Positions 35,031 through 46,575 of a stretch of 64,000 nt of DNA are shown here, piece after piece. The notes under the pieces are model-generated. The model was not told the DNA's origin. It did not search any database and saw only the letters and a program-made list of their open reading frames with translations. Every line of letters begins with the position of its first letter. Position 1 is the first letter of the stretch. Both the position numbers and the translations under genes were made by a program. The stretch lies in the NCBI GenBank assembly GCA_037447655.1, contig JBBHKE010000089.1, positions 102,679 to 166,678 on the forward strand. Direction: 5' to 3'. Origin of the DNA: Zygnema cylindricum (lineage: Eukaryota > Streptophyta > Zygnematophyceae > Zygnematales > Zygnemataceae).

Positions 35031-35640
35031 AGCTTCGTCCTCCCCCCCACACTCTCCCTCTCTCTCCCAGTGTCTCTCCCTCTGTCTCTCCCACTGTCTT
35101 TCCCACTGTCTCAGCCTCTGTCTCTCCCTCTGTCTCTCCCTCTGTCTCTTCCTCTGTCTCTTCCTGTGTTTCTCCCTGTCTCTCTTTCTGTCTCTCCCTC
35201 TGTCTCTCCCTCTGTCTCTCCCTCTGTCTTTTCCACTGTCTCTATCTCTGTCTCTCTCTTCCTGTGTCTCTCCCTCTGATTCTCTTTCTGTCTCTCCCTC
35301 TGTCTCTCCCAATGTCTCGTTTGACAACAATTGACTCCATTTGACTCCTTTTAACTCTGTTCGACTCATTCTCCCTCTCTCTCCCACTCTCTCTCCCACG
35401 CTCTCTCACACACTCTCTCTCCCCTTCTCTCCCTCCCACTCTCTCCCACTCAGTCCCACTCTCTCTCTCCCACTCTCTCTCCTGCTCTCACTCTCTCCCA
35501 CTCTCTCTCCCCCACTCTTTCCGACTCTCTCCCACCCACTCTCCCACCCACTCTCTCCATCCACTCTCTCTCCCACCCACTTTCTCTCCCACTCTCTCTC
35601 CCTCTCTCTCTCTCCCACTTCACAGAAACGTGTGCTTACA
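35031..35640 (+). repeat. Pyrimidine-rich tandem repeats (TGTCTCTCCCTC then CCCACTCTCTCT)
   Basis: A 12-bp unit TGTCTCTCCCTC runs about 35050-35320. After a short unique stretch with repeated TTTGACTCC/TTCGACTCA strings, a CCCACTCTCTCT-type repeat runs to 35625. No gene. Confidence 0.8.
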
Positions 35641-36120
35641 TGCGGTACGAGTGCCTGGACCTCTCTTCTGAAAAAAAATACAACGGAACGAACTGCACAT
35701 AGGAATGGAAACAGAAACAAAAAGTACAAATTAATTTCAACACAAAGGTACAATTTTCAGCAAATATGGTCATCCTTTTGTTGAGAGAGAGAGAGGAGAG
35801 GAGAGAGGAGAGAGACCTAAAATCGACAAATATAGAACCTTGAAAGAAAAAAAAAAAAAAAACAAATTCGGTGACAGAGAAAAGAAGGAAAATTTCTCGT
35901 CAAGGAATGAGACTTCCACTAAGATTCCCAAAAACTCGAACAAAATAAAGGGAAAAGGAAAGAAAAGTGACATTTATTAAACTACATTTCTTCCATGTTT
36001 ACATTTCGTCATCATTAGTGTGGGTTCAAAAATTCAAAATTTTCGGCACCTATATTGTCCATCGCTATTAGTGGTAATAACACTAATTTGGTTGCGACTT
36101 TTTCTTGTCCAAAAGAAAAT
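35641..36120. other. Intergenic with a short GA microsatellite
   Basis: A GAGAGA run lies near 35783-35815. Otherwise nothing recognised. Confidence 0.45.
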
Positions 36121-36285
36121 AGTAGTATCAGTATCAGTATCAGTATCAGTATCAGTATAAGCATCAGCATCAGCATCAGCATCAGCATCAGCATCAGCAT
36201 CAGCATCAGCATCAGCATCAGCATCAGCATCAGCATCAGCATCAGTATTAGTATTAGTACTAGTACTAGTATTAGCAAATAGTAT
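36121..36285 (+). repeat. Hexanucleotide microsatellite (AGTATC)n then (AGCATC)n
   Basis: About 25 hexamer units: AGTATC, then a long homogeneous AGCATC block (36158-36245), then AGTATT and AGTACT variants. Three frames give Ser-Ile, Met-Leu and Asp-Ala dipeptide runs, none with any other coding sign. Confidence 0.92.
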
Positions 36286-36773
36286 TAGTAACACTATTTG
36301 GAGGAGTGACTGAAATCGTCCACGTCACTTTACCCTAGCTTAATATCATTAATACTAAATTCGCTTTTCAAGGAACTAATAATTCCTATACACTAACAGC
36401 GGTGGGCAGTATACACATTCAGAAAGCACAACCTCATACCACAAAACGCCAAACAACTGACCTAGAAAATTGGTCAGATCCACATATTAATGAAGGTAGA
36501 CAAGTTTTTTTTCTGTAACCTCCATTGACAGCCTACATATCTTACAAAGTTCGTCTGAATCAGTTCCGTATTCAAAACAATATCGACTCTAAATTGTTAA
36601 TCGAAAAATACTCCCATCTGCTGATATAAAAATATAAAAATATAAAAACATAAAAATATAAAAACAATCCTCGACCAGTAGAGATGTGTAACGTATTTGC
36701 AATAATCACAACAACGAAAGAGAAACAAACAGCTATAGTCCACATTAACAAGATGGTGAATAACGAACGAGCG

Positions 36774-36786
36774 AGGGAGGGAGAGC

Positions 36787-36819
<33 letters not shown>

Positions 36820-36870
36820 GGAGGGAGAGAGAGAGAGCAGATAGAGAGAGAGCGGGGGAGAGAGGAAAAA
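36774..36870 (+). repeat. GA microsatellite
   Basis: (GA)n and GGGAGAGA runs, inside or next to the intron after the second TOM1-like exon on the minus strand. Confidence 0.8.
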
Positions 36871-36897
36871 GATAGAGATAGGGAATAGCACACTTAC

Positions 36898-37945
36898 CAG
36901 CATTGACAACGAAGTTGAGAAGATGGAAAACTTTTTGAGTCGTCCAACCGTACTCCGGGACTCGTTGTTGTATTCGGATTAGCTGAATCTGAAAGGGGAA
37001 AAAAAAGAAAAATGGTTCCAAAAGATATTGAGAACTCCTTTCATCATCTCCTCACAACCAAAAAATCACTTGAACAATGTACCTAATTTTTCTACTTTAA
37101 ACAGATTTTAAAATATTTAGAGCAGGTATTACAAAGAATTCCTGACCGATTTCCTCGTTAGCTTAAAAAAAAAGCGTTAGAGAGCAAAAATAAATAAAAA
37201 ATGACTCAAATTTACAACGATAACTTCCACTTCGATTTGTGAAAAAAATGACAAGGACATGAGAATAATAGACCATCGACACTAAAAAGAAGACATAAAG
37301 AAAAAAACAGAACAGGAATGTGGTAAAAAAAACAGGAGAAAGCAAGAACACAGGAAAGGGACAAACAGAGATAGGAAAAGTGACAGACACGAGAAATGAA
37401 GGAGAAACAAGTTATAGAAACAGAGAGAGAAAGAGAGAACGAGAAAGGAAAGAGACTTGCAAGGGCAGTAAACTTATTTCAAAAGTGCAAAAGCGAGTAG
37501 AAACGCTATATCCGGTTCCTCAGGAAAGAGAACAATATTAAGGAAAGAAAAGAAACTTTTAGGGAAAGAAAAAGACATTTCAAGGGAAGGGCCGTACGAG
37601 AGCAATAATAAGGAAACAAAAAAAAAACAAGGAAAAGAAATGGACGTACAAGGGCAATATTTACAAAAAAAGAACAAAATTAAGAAAAGAGTCCAATATT
37701 AAGGAAAGTCAATATTAAGGAAAGTCAATACTAAAAAGTTTTGAGGAGAGCAGAGAGAGTTATAAAAGAAGGGAGAGGGGCCGTACAAGTGCAACAATTC
37801 CAGGAAAGGCGTATGCCACTGCCAGTCCATCAAACAGTACGGCCTGGTACTTGGCATCCTCATCCACTGTCTGCCACCAGCTCCGTACACTGCCCTCCAG
37901 ATACGCTCTCACTCTCATCACCAGTCTCTCTCCCTCCCCCTCCAT
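36898..37945 (-). CDS. TOM1/TOM3-family multipass membrane protein, 5' exons only
   Basis: Two minus-strand exons join in phase: 37787-37945 (53 codons, ending [16 protein letters not shown]) and 36898-36988 ([20 protein letters not shown] then [10 protein letters not shown] plus 1 nt). The second carries the hallmark [14 protein letters not shown] of the TOM1/TOM3/THH1 (DUF1084) family, plant membrane proteins with several transmembrane segments known as host factors for tobamovirus replication. The acceptor before IQL (CCCTTTCAG) and the donor GTAAGTG after VVNA are strong. The start is either 37945 or an internal ATG (37918, giving MRVRAYLEG). The expected remaining 200 or so residues were not found: the following 2 kb is microsatellite and repeats. 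It is either a gene with very long introns reaching outside the readable region or a 5' fragment left by rearrangement. Confidence 0.72.
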
Positions 37946-38401
37946 CCTCTCTTTCTTCCTCCTCCTCCTCTCTCTCCTCCTCTTTCTCCTCCGCCTCTCT
38001 CCTCTTCTGGCTCTCCTTCTCCTCCTCTTACTCCACCTCTTCCTCTCGCTCCTACTCCTCTCTCGCTCCTCCTCCTCTCGCTCCTCCTTCTCTCACTCCT
38101 CCTTCTCCTCTCTCGCTCCTCCTCTTTTATTTGCTGCTCCTATCCCTGCCGGCCCTTCTTTTTACCTCTCTGCTCAGGTACCTCCTCCCTTCTCTTTTCC
38201 CTCTACTCTCGCACTTCCTAACCGCCCTTCCTGTTCCTTTGACTGTCCCTCAGTATCTATTTCTCCCTCGGTCTCTTTTCGCTTTCGCTTTCTTTCTTGC
38301 TTTGCCTTTTTTTGCCCTTTTTTTACTTTTTTGCTTATCGTTTTTGATATATCATAATATGCTCGCTCTCTCCCAGCTGTGTCTCTCTCTCCCACTCTCT
38401 A

Positions 38402-38432
<31 letters not shown>

Positions 38433-38500
38433 ATCTCTCTCTATTTCTATCTCTGGCTGTCTCCGTCGTAGCAGCTTTTTCCCTCTTTCTCTCCCTCTCT
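37930..38500 (+). repeat. Pyrimidine-rich microsatellites (CTCCTC, CTCTCTAT)
   Basis: It lies just upstream of the TOM1-like start on the minus strand, where it reads as purine-rich. The 297-codon plus-strand frame across it is Ser/Leu/Pro only and is not a gene. Confidence 0.75.
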
Positions 38501-39087
38501 TTTTGTGTGTTCCTGCAATTATAATTCACTTTAAGAGGGTAGTGGAATGGGAGGGCAAGGGGAAGGATATACAAGGGGAGGAGGGAAGGAAAGAGTGGAG
38601 GAACTTGAGAGGAAGGGAGGGGAGGATGAAGTGACAAACCAGAGAGAGGTGGAGGAATGAAAGAAAAATGGAAACAAGAGAGAGATGGAGAATTACATAT
38701 AACAATAATAATAAAAAAAAAAAAGAGGAGAGGGAGGGAAGTAGGAGGAAGAAGAGAGGAGGAGGAAGAAAAAGCAACAGCGTCTCTTTCTAGCAGTTTA
38801 TAATGGAGAAAAGGTGGAAAGGAGAGGGCTGACACGTGGCATCCATGGCATAGAAAAGTGGAAGCTTGAAACCCTAATTTGCATGGAAAGATGGATTCAA
38901 AGGAAGCCTTGGCAACAAATGGTGCAGTTTGCACTTTTGATAAGTACTGTACGGTCTGCCTAAGGAGCCTGAACGGATGTACGGATTAACTGTAGCGAAG
39001 GTACAAGTGTGACACAGTACTGTACAGTGCATGAGTGTATACTGACATGTGCCGAGGTACATATGGTGGATTTACTGTTCAGTACAG
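38501..39087. other. Intergenic with a GA-rich stretch
   Basis: GA-rich DNA to about 38780, then unique sequence including GACACGTGGC near 38829-38838, which contains an ACGTGGC (G-box/ABRE-like) string. No gene recognised. Confidence 0.4.
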
Positions 39088-39288
39088 TACACCGCCAATC
39101 GCTATTAGAGTGTATAACGCCAATTCGGTGCCCTTTTTTCAAAAAAGAAAACCTGAAATACAATTAATAACGCTATTTAAGTACGTGGACCATAATTTGC
39201 CACGTCTCAGGTACTAAATTAGAATCAATAACGCTAATTGTTTTTTGACGCTATTTAATCCTTGACTCTAATAGCGATTGGCGGTGTA
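39088..39288. mobile_element. MITE of the TACACCG-TIR family, copy M2
   Basis: Perfect 24-bp terminal inverted repeats (TACACCGCCAATCGCTATTA plus GAGT and the complement), 201 bp, no ORF. The best-preserved member in the window. Confidence 0.85.
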
Positions 39289-39894
39289 GTTGTTTTGGCT
39301 ACGTCAACTTTTCAGCGAAATACGCGACTTTAACCCGACTTCAATATCCGGCTCGTTTGTACGGTTTTCATAGAAAGCCGTACATTATTCCATCGTTCCG
39401 TCTGCTGCGGAAGTGAGTTTTTTTTCGGTGGGAATAGGCTATGAATGAAAGGATCGCCGTTCGACAAATAGAAAGAAATTTTCGCACGTACAAAGGATTT
39501 TAAAAGTTTTATATTATTATCATAATTCGGAAAATCATCGGAATGGGAAATGCTCCGGTGGGAACAGACTATGACTGTGAAACAAGCTTCGAACCATTCC
39601 CGCCATCGAGAGAACCTTGTTGAGCACTTGAGATTTCATTGTGTCCGTTGTCATGTCGTACTCTTCGCGCCTCTTACGGTGCCTTGTCTGTACTCAAACG
39701 ACCATCTTAAAAAACGGTCAGCCGTGGATCTTCCAGCTCGAACGGTCAGATTCTGAAATCTCGCGCGCCTTGGGGAACACTTAAGACACTCTCAGCCGCG
39801 GATCATGATAACAACGGTTAGATCCTGGATTCCCGCGCGCGGTCCTTCCGGCCGTTCGCAAGTAGACGCTGACTTCCTCATTTTGAAATTTGAA

Positions 39895-39902
39895 TATATA
39901 TA
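39895..39902 (+). promoter_or_regulatory. TATA box of the left NRPC2-fragment unit
   Basis: TATATATA is followed by a C/T-rich leader and then TTCTTACAG before a pyrimidine-rich stretch. The same layout is kept in the right arm (TATATATA at 54353-54360 on the other strand). Upstream are repeated ACGGTCAGATC / GCCGCGGATC strings. Inferred promoter. Confidence 0.5.
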
Positions 39903-40537
39903 GGATGCATGGATCCATCATCCAATGACATGCATCAGGTCGTTACCGTGTCCCAAGTACCATTCTCTCATCATCCTCCAATCTTCTCTGTTCTTCAATC
40001 CATTCACATTCTCTTTCTAAAATCGCGTGCAATTTCCTCTCGCGAAGTCTTCAGTTCGCTTCCCGTTCGTTCTTACAGGTTTGTTTCTCTCTCTCTCCTT
40101 CTCCCTCTCCCTCTCCCTTTCCTCTCCCTCGCTCTTCCTCGTTTTTCGTTTCCTAGATACAACTGTTCTATCCTTAAATGGTTTTTAATTTCTGGTTTTC
40201 TCTGTTGCTCATTTGTTTTTCTGTTTTACTATTTTATTAGCTACTTTTCTCACACAAGAGAAAACCTTCATTTTTCTGCCACTGTGTTCTTGGAGGACGT
40301 GTTTTCTCCTTCATACTAGATTTCCACATCAGTTTGGTAGCTACTTTTGTATTTACTTTTATAAATGTGACTTTTACAAAACAAAACTTCTCACTTAAAC
40401 CCTAGTTTTTTTTTTTTTTTATCCTGTTTTTTTACTTGTTTCTGTGTCTATTCGTGGCGTGATCTTGTAGAGATCTCTCACATGTAGGAGAAGATGGGCA
40501 ACACTTAATTATTTTGCCTCAGTTCCTTTGCCCGCAG

Positions 40538-41987
40538 GTTCTTTCACGGTTATCAGTTATTGCTTTTCTTGGCCATATGACACGTCTCACATCTCAGTTT
40601 GAAAATACTCGAAAAGTCAGCGGACCACGAGCTCTACAACCTAGTCAGGTATCGTCATCTGATCCTGGCAGTAGCGTTATTGAAAAAGTTAGATTCACTG
40701 GCTGATGAGGTAGTAAGGAATGCAACTTGTTAATGTTTATTTTTGGTGCTAATGTTAGTGACTGGAGGAGCTTTGTTAGTGACTGAATGGTCAACATGTT
40801 GACACGGATGTTAATTTTTTCCCATTGTTCATTTTTTTTCTTATTAGCTCTAAACTTTTTCCGAAAAACAGATTCCTTTTTTGCTTTGGGTGGTTTATGT
40901 CTGTAAAAGGCAGTTGTCCATTCTTCCTTGTATCTTCGAAATAGTTTGGCCTTGAAGAAGGCTCGATAATTGTTTTTCTGAAATAAAAACTCATCTCAAA
41001 AACATTGATGCTTATTTGGGAGATGGTTTTTGATGAATGACATTGGGGAATGCTTTGTCCTTGTGATACAATGGGAGGAGAGGCATGTGGTCTTGTGAAA
41101 AATCTCGCGCTTATGACTCACGTCACCACAGATGAGGAGGGGCCTCTCATCCGTCTGGTAATTATTTTCCTCCAGAAAAAAGCTGCAGTAACAGAAGCAC
41201 ATCTGCTACTTGAATTCTGATAGGAATCGTCTATGGTTTGGGTTGTTCTCGGTTATTATTGGATTTGAATCTGCTGTTAGGAAAGGAGGTCCATTCTCCT
41301 TTCACCTGTATGGCATTCCTGAATGGAACCATTCTTGGTGTCCGTAGACAACCACAGGTGAGAAGGACAGCTGGGCAGCCTTCGTAATTGAGAATTTATT
41401 ACAGCTGTTTTTTAGGAAATACAGCTCTGTTTTTTTTTTTGTGTATATGAAAAGTGAGATCAGTTTTTATATGTTAGCAGCTGAGAGCTAGTAGCGCTGA
41501 GATGCTAGTTTATAAATATACATATGATGTTTGTGTCTGCCGCAAATTGACCCCTTGGATATTCTTTAGCTCCAGCCAATTAGGTTTGCTGTGCTGCGCA
41601 CCTTCTTTTTGGTTCTGCGCTAAAACTTTGTGCGGCATTTCTTTGCTACTTATAGCACTCGCTGGTCTACTGCGTGTCTAGTTCTTTGCCTACTTTATCC
41701 TTTATTCTTGGTCTGTGTGCCATGCCTAGCGTTGTGAGTTTGAACAGGTGAGAAGAAAGCAATTGGTAAAACAATGTGCGTCAAAGTTTGTTTGTCGCTG
41801 TGTTGTTATCTGTATTTATCTTTCACTTGCTTTAGTTTCTCCCAACACAAATCATGGGGAAGAAAAGCCTGGATAAAAAAGTTATTCCTCTCTTGTCGGG
41901 ATTGCAGGAATTTGCCCACTCTCTGTGGCGCCTTCGTAGGGCAAGAAAAGTTGGGGAGTTCGTTAGTGTCCAGTACGCAGTGCCCAT
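40538..41987 (+). pseudogene. NRPC2: RNA polymerase III second-largest subunit (NRPC2/RPC2) internal exons, left copy
   Basis: Four consecutive exons of the Pol III Rpb2-like subunit. A, 40538-40648 (37 codons, [20 protein letters not shown]). B, 41044-41157 (WGMLC then [20 protein letters not shown]). C, about 41230-41357 (HSPFTCMAFLNGTILGVRRQ). D, 41908-41987 (EFAHSLWRLRRARKVGEFVS). They correspond to the central part of the roughly 1150-aa subunit and are in normal order with matching phases. Signs of decay: the acceptor before B is AT instead of AG, the near-universal SDTPEGEACG reads [10 protein letters not shown], the exon C acceptor is lost, and all N- and C-terminal exons are absent. 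A TATA-like leader directly precedes the internal exons, so this is a captured or rearranged fragment. Confidence 0.88.
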
Positions 41988-42151
41988 GTGAGAAATATGT
42001 TCCTTTCCTTCTTTTTTTTTTTTTTCCCAGTTTGGTTTGATTAGCGATTCAGAGAAAATTTGCATCTTTTTGAAGAATCTCTCTGTATATTTTACCAAAA
42101 TCGTTGTTACATAAAATGGTGTATTTGGAGTTGAATGATTATATCCATCTA

Positions 42152-43189
42152 GTATTCTATTCGTCAGAGTTCCCACCAGTCTCACCGGGAAAGAGGGTGA
42201 GAGAACAGCTTATCTCAGAGATGCAATGGTAGAGATAGGTTTGATTGTGGGAATTGAGAGGTTTTATGGATAATGTTTTTATGAGGAAGCATAGAGTCAA
42301 GCTGGTTTAGTTATCAGGAATGACATAGAACACTTTGCACTGTTGTCAGTTTTAAGATAGAAGTGAATTGAGGGTTTCGTTGGTGGTGTGACCAAACAAT
42401 TTTTTAGAGAAATTAGTGGAGGTAAAGGTTGATTGTATGGTTAGGAGCTACATTTTATGAGATGGAAGAAATTTGAATAATGCAAATTAAAAAATTGCAA
42501 ATCTATAATAGCTTGACTTTGGCACCGTAAAGATATTAAGTCCCATGGACAGTATGAAAATAAGTGCCATTTAATTTAACTTTTTTCATTTTAGTCTAAT
42601 TTGACTTAATTTATTTTGTCGTCCAATACGCATATCCTGAAGCTGATTGCTTGATACAGTGGTATACAGCCAAACTGAATATGCGTAAAGTAATTATGGT
42701 GATTCGTTTTGTGACTCTTCTCTGCACAACAGAAGGGAATTGAATGGCAACCACCCATATTACATCTTCTATTCTCCTTTGTTTTACTTGATGGTTGAAA
42801 AGTTTATAGAGTTTAAGCTTAAGTCTACCGAATGTTAACCAAATGTTTTTTTGTATGATTGGAGCACAGAAATCGCTACCTCCACGTGGAAGAGCCAAGC
42901 AGGACAGTGAAAGCCCCAGTCGGTAAGGCTTATATTGAACTTACGGTCACTCTTTTTCTTTCTCTTTTCATTTTTTTTTTCCTTCCATTTTTACTTTCTT
43001 TCTTTTTTTCTTTCATTCTTTTTTCTTTTCTGCTTTTTTTCTCTTCATCTTTTGGACTATCGTGATTGTTTTGCCAAAAAATTAGGATAGTCTTTGTGTT
43101 TGATCTCACATGAAGTGCCTGTTTTAACAAACTGAGATAGGTAGATAAACCAGTTAAGGCTTCAAACTCTTCTCTTAAACATTGCTGTT
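42152..43189. other. Spacer of the inverted duplication, unique part
   Basis: No homology to the right-hand side of the spacer. One exon-like string (42878-42932, between TTGGAGCACAG and GTCGGTAAGG) could not be assigned. Otherwise nothing. Confidence 0.4.
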
Positions 43190-46100
43190 TCTGTTATATT
43201 ATTGTATTATCATATTATACAATTATATACTATAGTATTATATTATAATAGTTTATATTATTATAGTATTATATTAATAGATTATTATAGTATTATATTA
43301 TTATAGTATTATAGTATTTATAGTATTATAGTGTTTATAGTATTATCATAGTATTGTATTATTATAGTATTATGCTGCTTATTGTATTATTGTATTATAT
43401 TATTTTAGTATTGTAGTTTTTTTATTTATAATATTATATTATTAGATTATTATATTATTATTTTTTGTAGTTGTTATATTATTATATTATTATAGTATTA
43501 TATTATTATAGTATTCTATTATTATAGTATTATAGTATTATATTATATTATTATTATAGTATTGTATTATTATATTATTGTATTATTATATTAATATATT
43601 AGTATATTATTATATTATTGCAGTATTATATTTATTATATAATATAGTATTTATAGTTATATTATTGTTGTATTATATTTATTGTATTATTATATTATTA
43701 TATTAATATATTACTATATTATAATATTATTATATTATTATATTATTGTAGTATTATATTTATTATAGTTATTACAGTAATGTATTATTATATTAATATA
43801 GTACTATTCTAGTATAGCATTATAGCATTATAGTATAATACACCGCGCATCGTAATTAGAGTAATGAAAAAATTAGAGTAAAAAAGAAAAAAATAATTAG
43901 AGTAATTTACTCTAATTTATGTGATAGAACTGTTTCAGAAAGGAATTCTACTCATAATTTATGCGTACCTAATTTGGCAAGTTAATATCCTCTACTGTAA
44001 ATAAGGTATTCGTACAGAATCGACAAAATGTACAGTTTATCGTCATATGACGCTTGCACTGGCGCTGATTGTTAAACGCAGTTACATGATAATGGCCTGT
44101 ATTAATCATTATTTGTACTTTTATTTATAAAGTACAATTGCACGGACGGATGTCATCCGTATCCACACCATTTAAAACGAACATATATTAGAATAAAAAC
44201 GCTAATTAAACTCTACCTTAAATAGAATAATGAAAAAATTAGAATCATTTACTCTATTTGATGTGATAGAGTCGAAATTTCGAGCGACCGAATTAGAGTA
44301 ATTTACTCTAATTACGATTCGCGGTGTAGTATTATAGTATTATAGTATAATAGTATACAGTATTGTATTATTATATTAATATAGGACTATATTATTATAG
44401 TATAGTATTTTATTATTCTAGTATTATAGCATTATAGTATAATAGTATTATAGTATTATAGTATTATAGTATTATAGTATAATAGTATTATTGTATTATA
44501 TTATTGTATTATTATATTATCATAGTATTATATTATTATAGTATTATAATATTGTAGTACCGTCATATTATAGTACATATTGTTACAGTAATATATTGTT
44601 ATAGCAATATACATATATTATATATTATATTATATTATACTATTATATTATAGCATTATTATAGTATTATTATATTAAAATAGTAAAATATATCATAGTA
44701 TTATAATATAATATTTATATAATATAAAAGTATAATGGATAGATAAATATAACAGTAATATTATAACAGAATAATAGCATACTAACGTAATGTTATATTA
44801 TAATAATGTAATAATGTATAATATAATAGTATAGTAATCAAATTATATAATAATTTTGTAATATAGTATTATATGAAATAGAGTATAAAATAATATAATA
44901 TATAATATGCTATAGAATAACATGTAAAATTACAATATTTTAATTTGTAATTTTATATAATAAAACAATACAGTTATTAAATAATTTAATAATATATTAA
45001 AGTATAATAATAGATAAAGTTATAATATAATATTATATATGATATAAAAGTATAGTATAATATAAAATATAATATGATATATAATATAATATAATTTTAA
45101 GCTGTTTCCTCCTTTCCTTCTTAATAATGTATAATAAAATAATATAATACTATACAAAACAAGGTACATTAAGGATAAAATACAGAGAAGACATAGAGGA
45201 CAAAATATACGAAGGGCAAAAACAGGAAAGACAATATACAGAAAGGCTAAATACGAAAAAGACAATAAACTAAAAAGACAAATTAAAGTAATAGACAAAA
45301 TACAGAAAAGACAAAATGTGGAAAAAATAAACTACATAAAAAGCAATTTACATAAAAGACAAAATAAAGGAAAGACTACAAAAAAGACAACGCACAGGAA
45401 AGGCAAAATACAGAACAGACAAACTACACGAATGGCAAAGTACATAAATGACAAAATGAATAAAACAAATGTACATAAATGACAAAATATGTAAAGGACA
45501 TTACAAAAAGGACAATAGGGGAAAGGCATAATACATCAAAGACCAAAACAGAAAAGACAAAACATAAAAGACCACGGGAAAGACAATACAGAAAACACAA
45601 AAGACTAATATTAAAAATACTAGTATAGTAAATCATACTCTACTAATACTTAAAAAAACTGAAAATCATAGTAATTATAATATAATAATATTATAATATA
45701 ATACTATGATAATATAATTAATATAATAATATAATAGTATAATATTATAACACTATATTAATGTAATACTATAATAAATATAATAATATAATACTAAAAT
45801 AATATAATACTATAGCACTATAATAATATAATACTATAATAATTTAATAATGTACTAATATAATACAATGATAAATCAATAATAAAAAAATAATATAACA
45901 ATATAATAATATAATACTATAATACTATATTTATATTAAACCGCTATACACTATAATAATATAACACTATAATAATATAACACTATAATAATATAATACT
46001 ATAAATACTATGATATAACATAATAACACAACAATATAATAATACAATACTACAATAATAGAATATTATAATATGCTATAAATACTATAATACAATAATA

Positions 46101-46575
46101 TAACAATACAATACTATAATAATATAATAATATAATAATATGATAGTAAAATAATATAATACTACATTAATACAATAATACAATTATATAATAATATAAT
46201 AATATAATAATATAATACTATGTAATACTATAATACTATAATGCTATATAATACTATAATACTGTAATACTATAATACTATAATTCTATAATACTATAAT
46301 ACTATAATACTATAATAATATAGTAATATAATAATATGTTACTATAATAATATAAGTATATAATTATATGATAACATAATAATATAATACTATAACAATA
46401 TAATAATATAATAGTAATATAATAATATACTACTACAATAATTCAATAATATAATAATATAATAATACCATAATACAATACTATAATACTACAATACTAT
46501 TATAATATAATACTAAAATAAAATAATGAATTATAGGGTTAGTATTGTATTATTATATTAATATTATTATATTAT
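43190..46575. repeat. AT-rich satellite core (TATTATAG / TAATATAATA) with a different minisatellite inside
   Basis: TATTATAGTATTATA-type units fill 43190-43838 and 44329-44600. Mixed AT DNA follows to 45110. An A-rich GACAAAATACAGAAAAG-type minisatellite occupies about 45160-45600. TAATATAATACTATAA units (roughly the complement of the first block) fill 45640-46575. The first and last blocks could pair as the stem of a giant AT hairpin. One MITE (43839-44328) is inserted. Confidence 0.85.
43839..44328. mobile_element. MITE of the TACACCG-TIR family, copy M3
   Basis: TACACCGCGCATCGTAATTA at the left pairs with TAATTACGATTCGCGGTGTA at the right with one mismatch. 490 bp, inserted in the AT satellite, no ORF. 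Confidence 0.8.

Larger units (their letters stand above)
39568..42151 (+). repeat. Left arm of a large inverted duplication
   Basis: From about GACTGTGAAACAAGCTTCGAAC (39568) to ATATCCATCTA (42151), this arm matches the reverse complement of 47488-48148 joined to 53750-54685, with indels. Compared with this arm, the right arm lacks about 590 bp (around 40275-40877) and about 400 bp (around 41457-41862). Confidence 0.88.

Noticed and set aside
34495-35784. Several 110-244 codon ORFs
   Set aside because: Translations of GA/CT repeats (Arg/Glu, Ser/Leu/Pro); no domain and no start context.
36015-36294. Three overlapping ORFs of dipeptide runs
   Set aside because: All three frames of a hexamer microsatellite are open, which is expected for any 6-bp repeat without stops.
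37741-38634. 297-codon plus-strand ORF
   Set aside because: CT-rich microsatellite; the real coding signal is on the other strand at 37787-37945.
39909-40319. 136-codon ORF after the left TATA box
   Set aside because: The frame is not kept in the right arm copy, so this is more likely a 5' leader and intron than coding sequence.
42859-43065. Short ORF and splice-like GTCGGTAAGG site
   Set aside because: No similarity to the expected next NRPC2 exon and it runs into T-rich DNA.
45020-45636. ORFs of 65-92 codons in AT/A-rich DNA
   Set aside because: Phe/Leu/Tyr/Cys-rich translations of an A-rich minisatellite; hydrophobicity is compositional.
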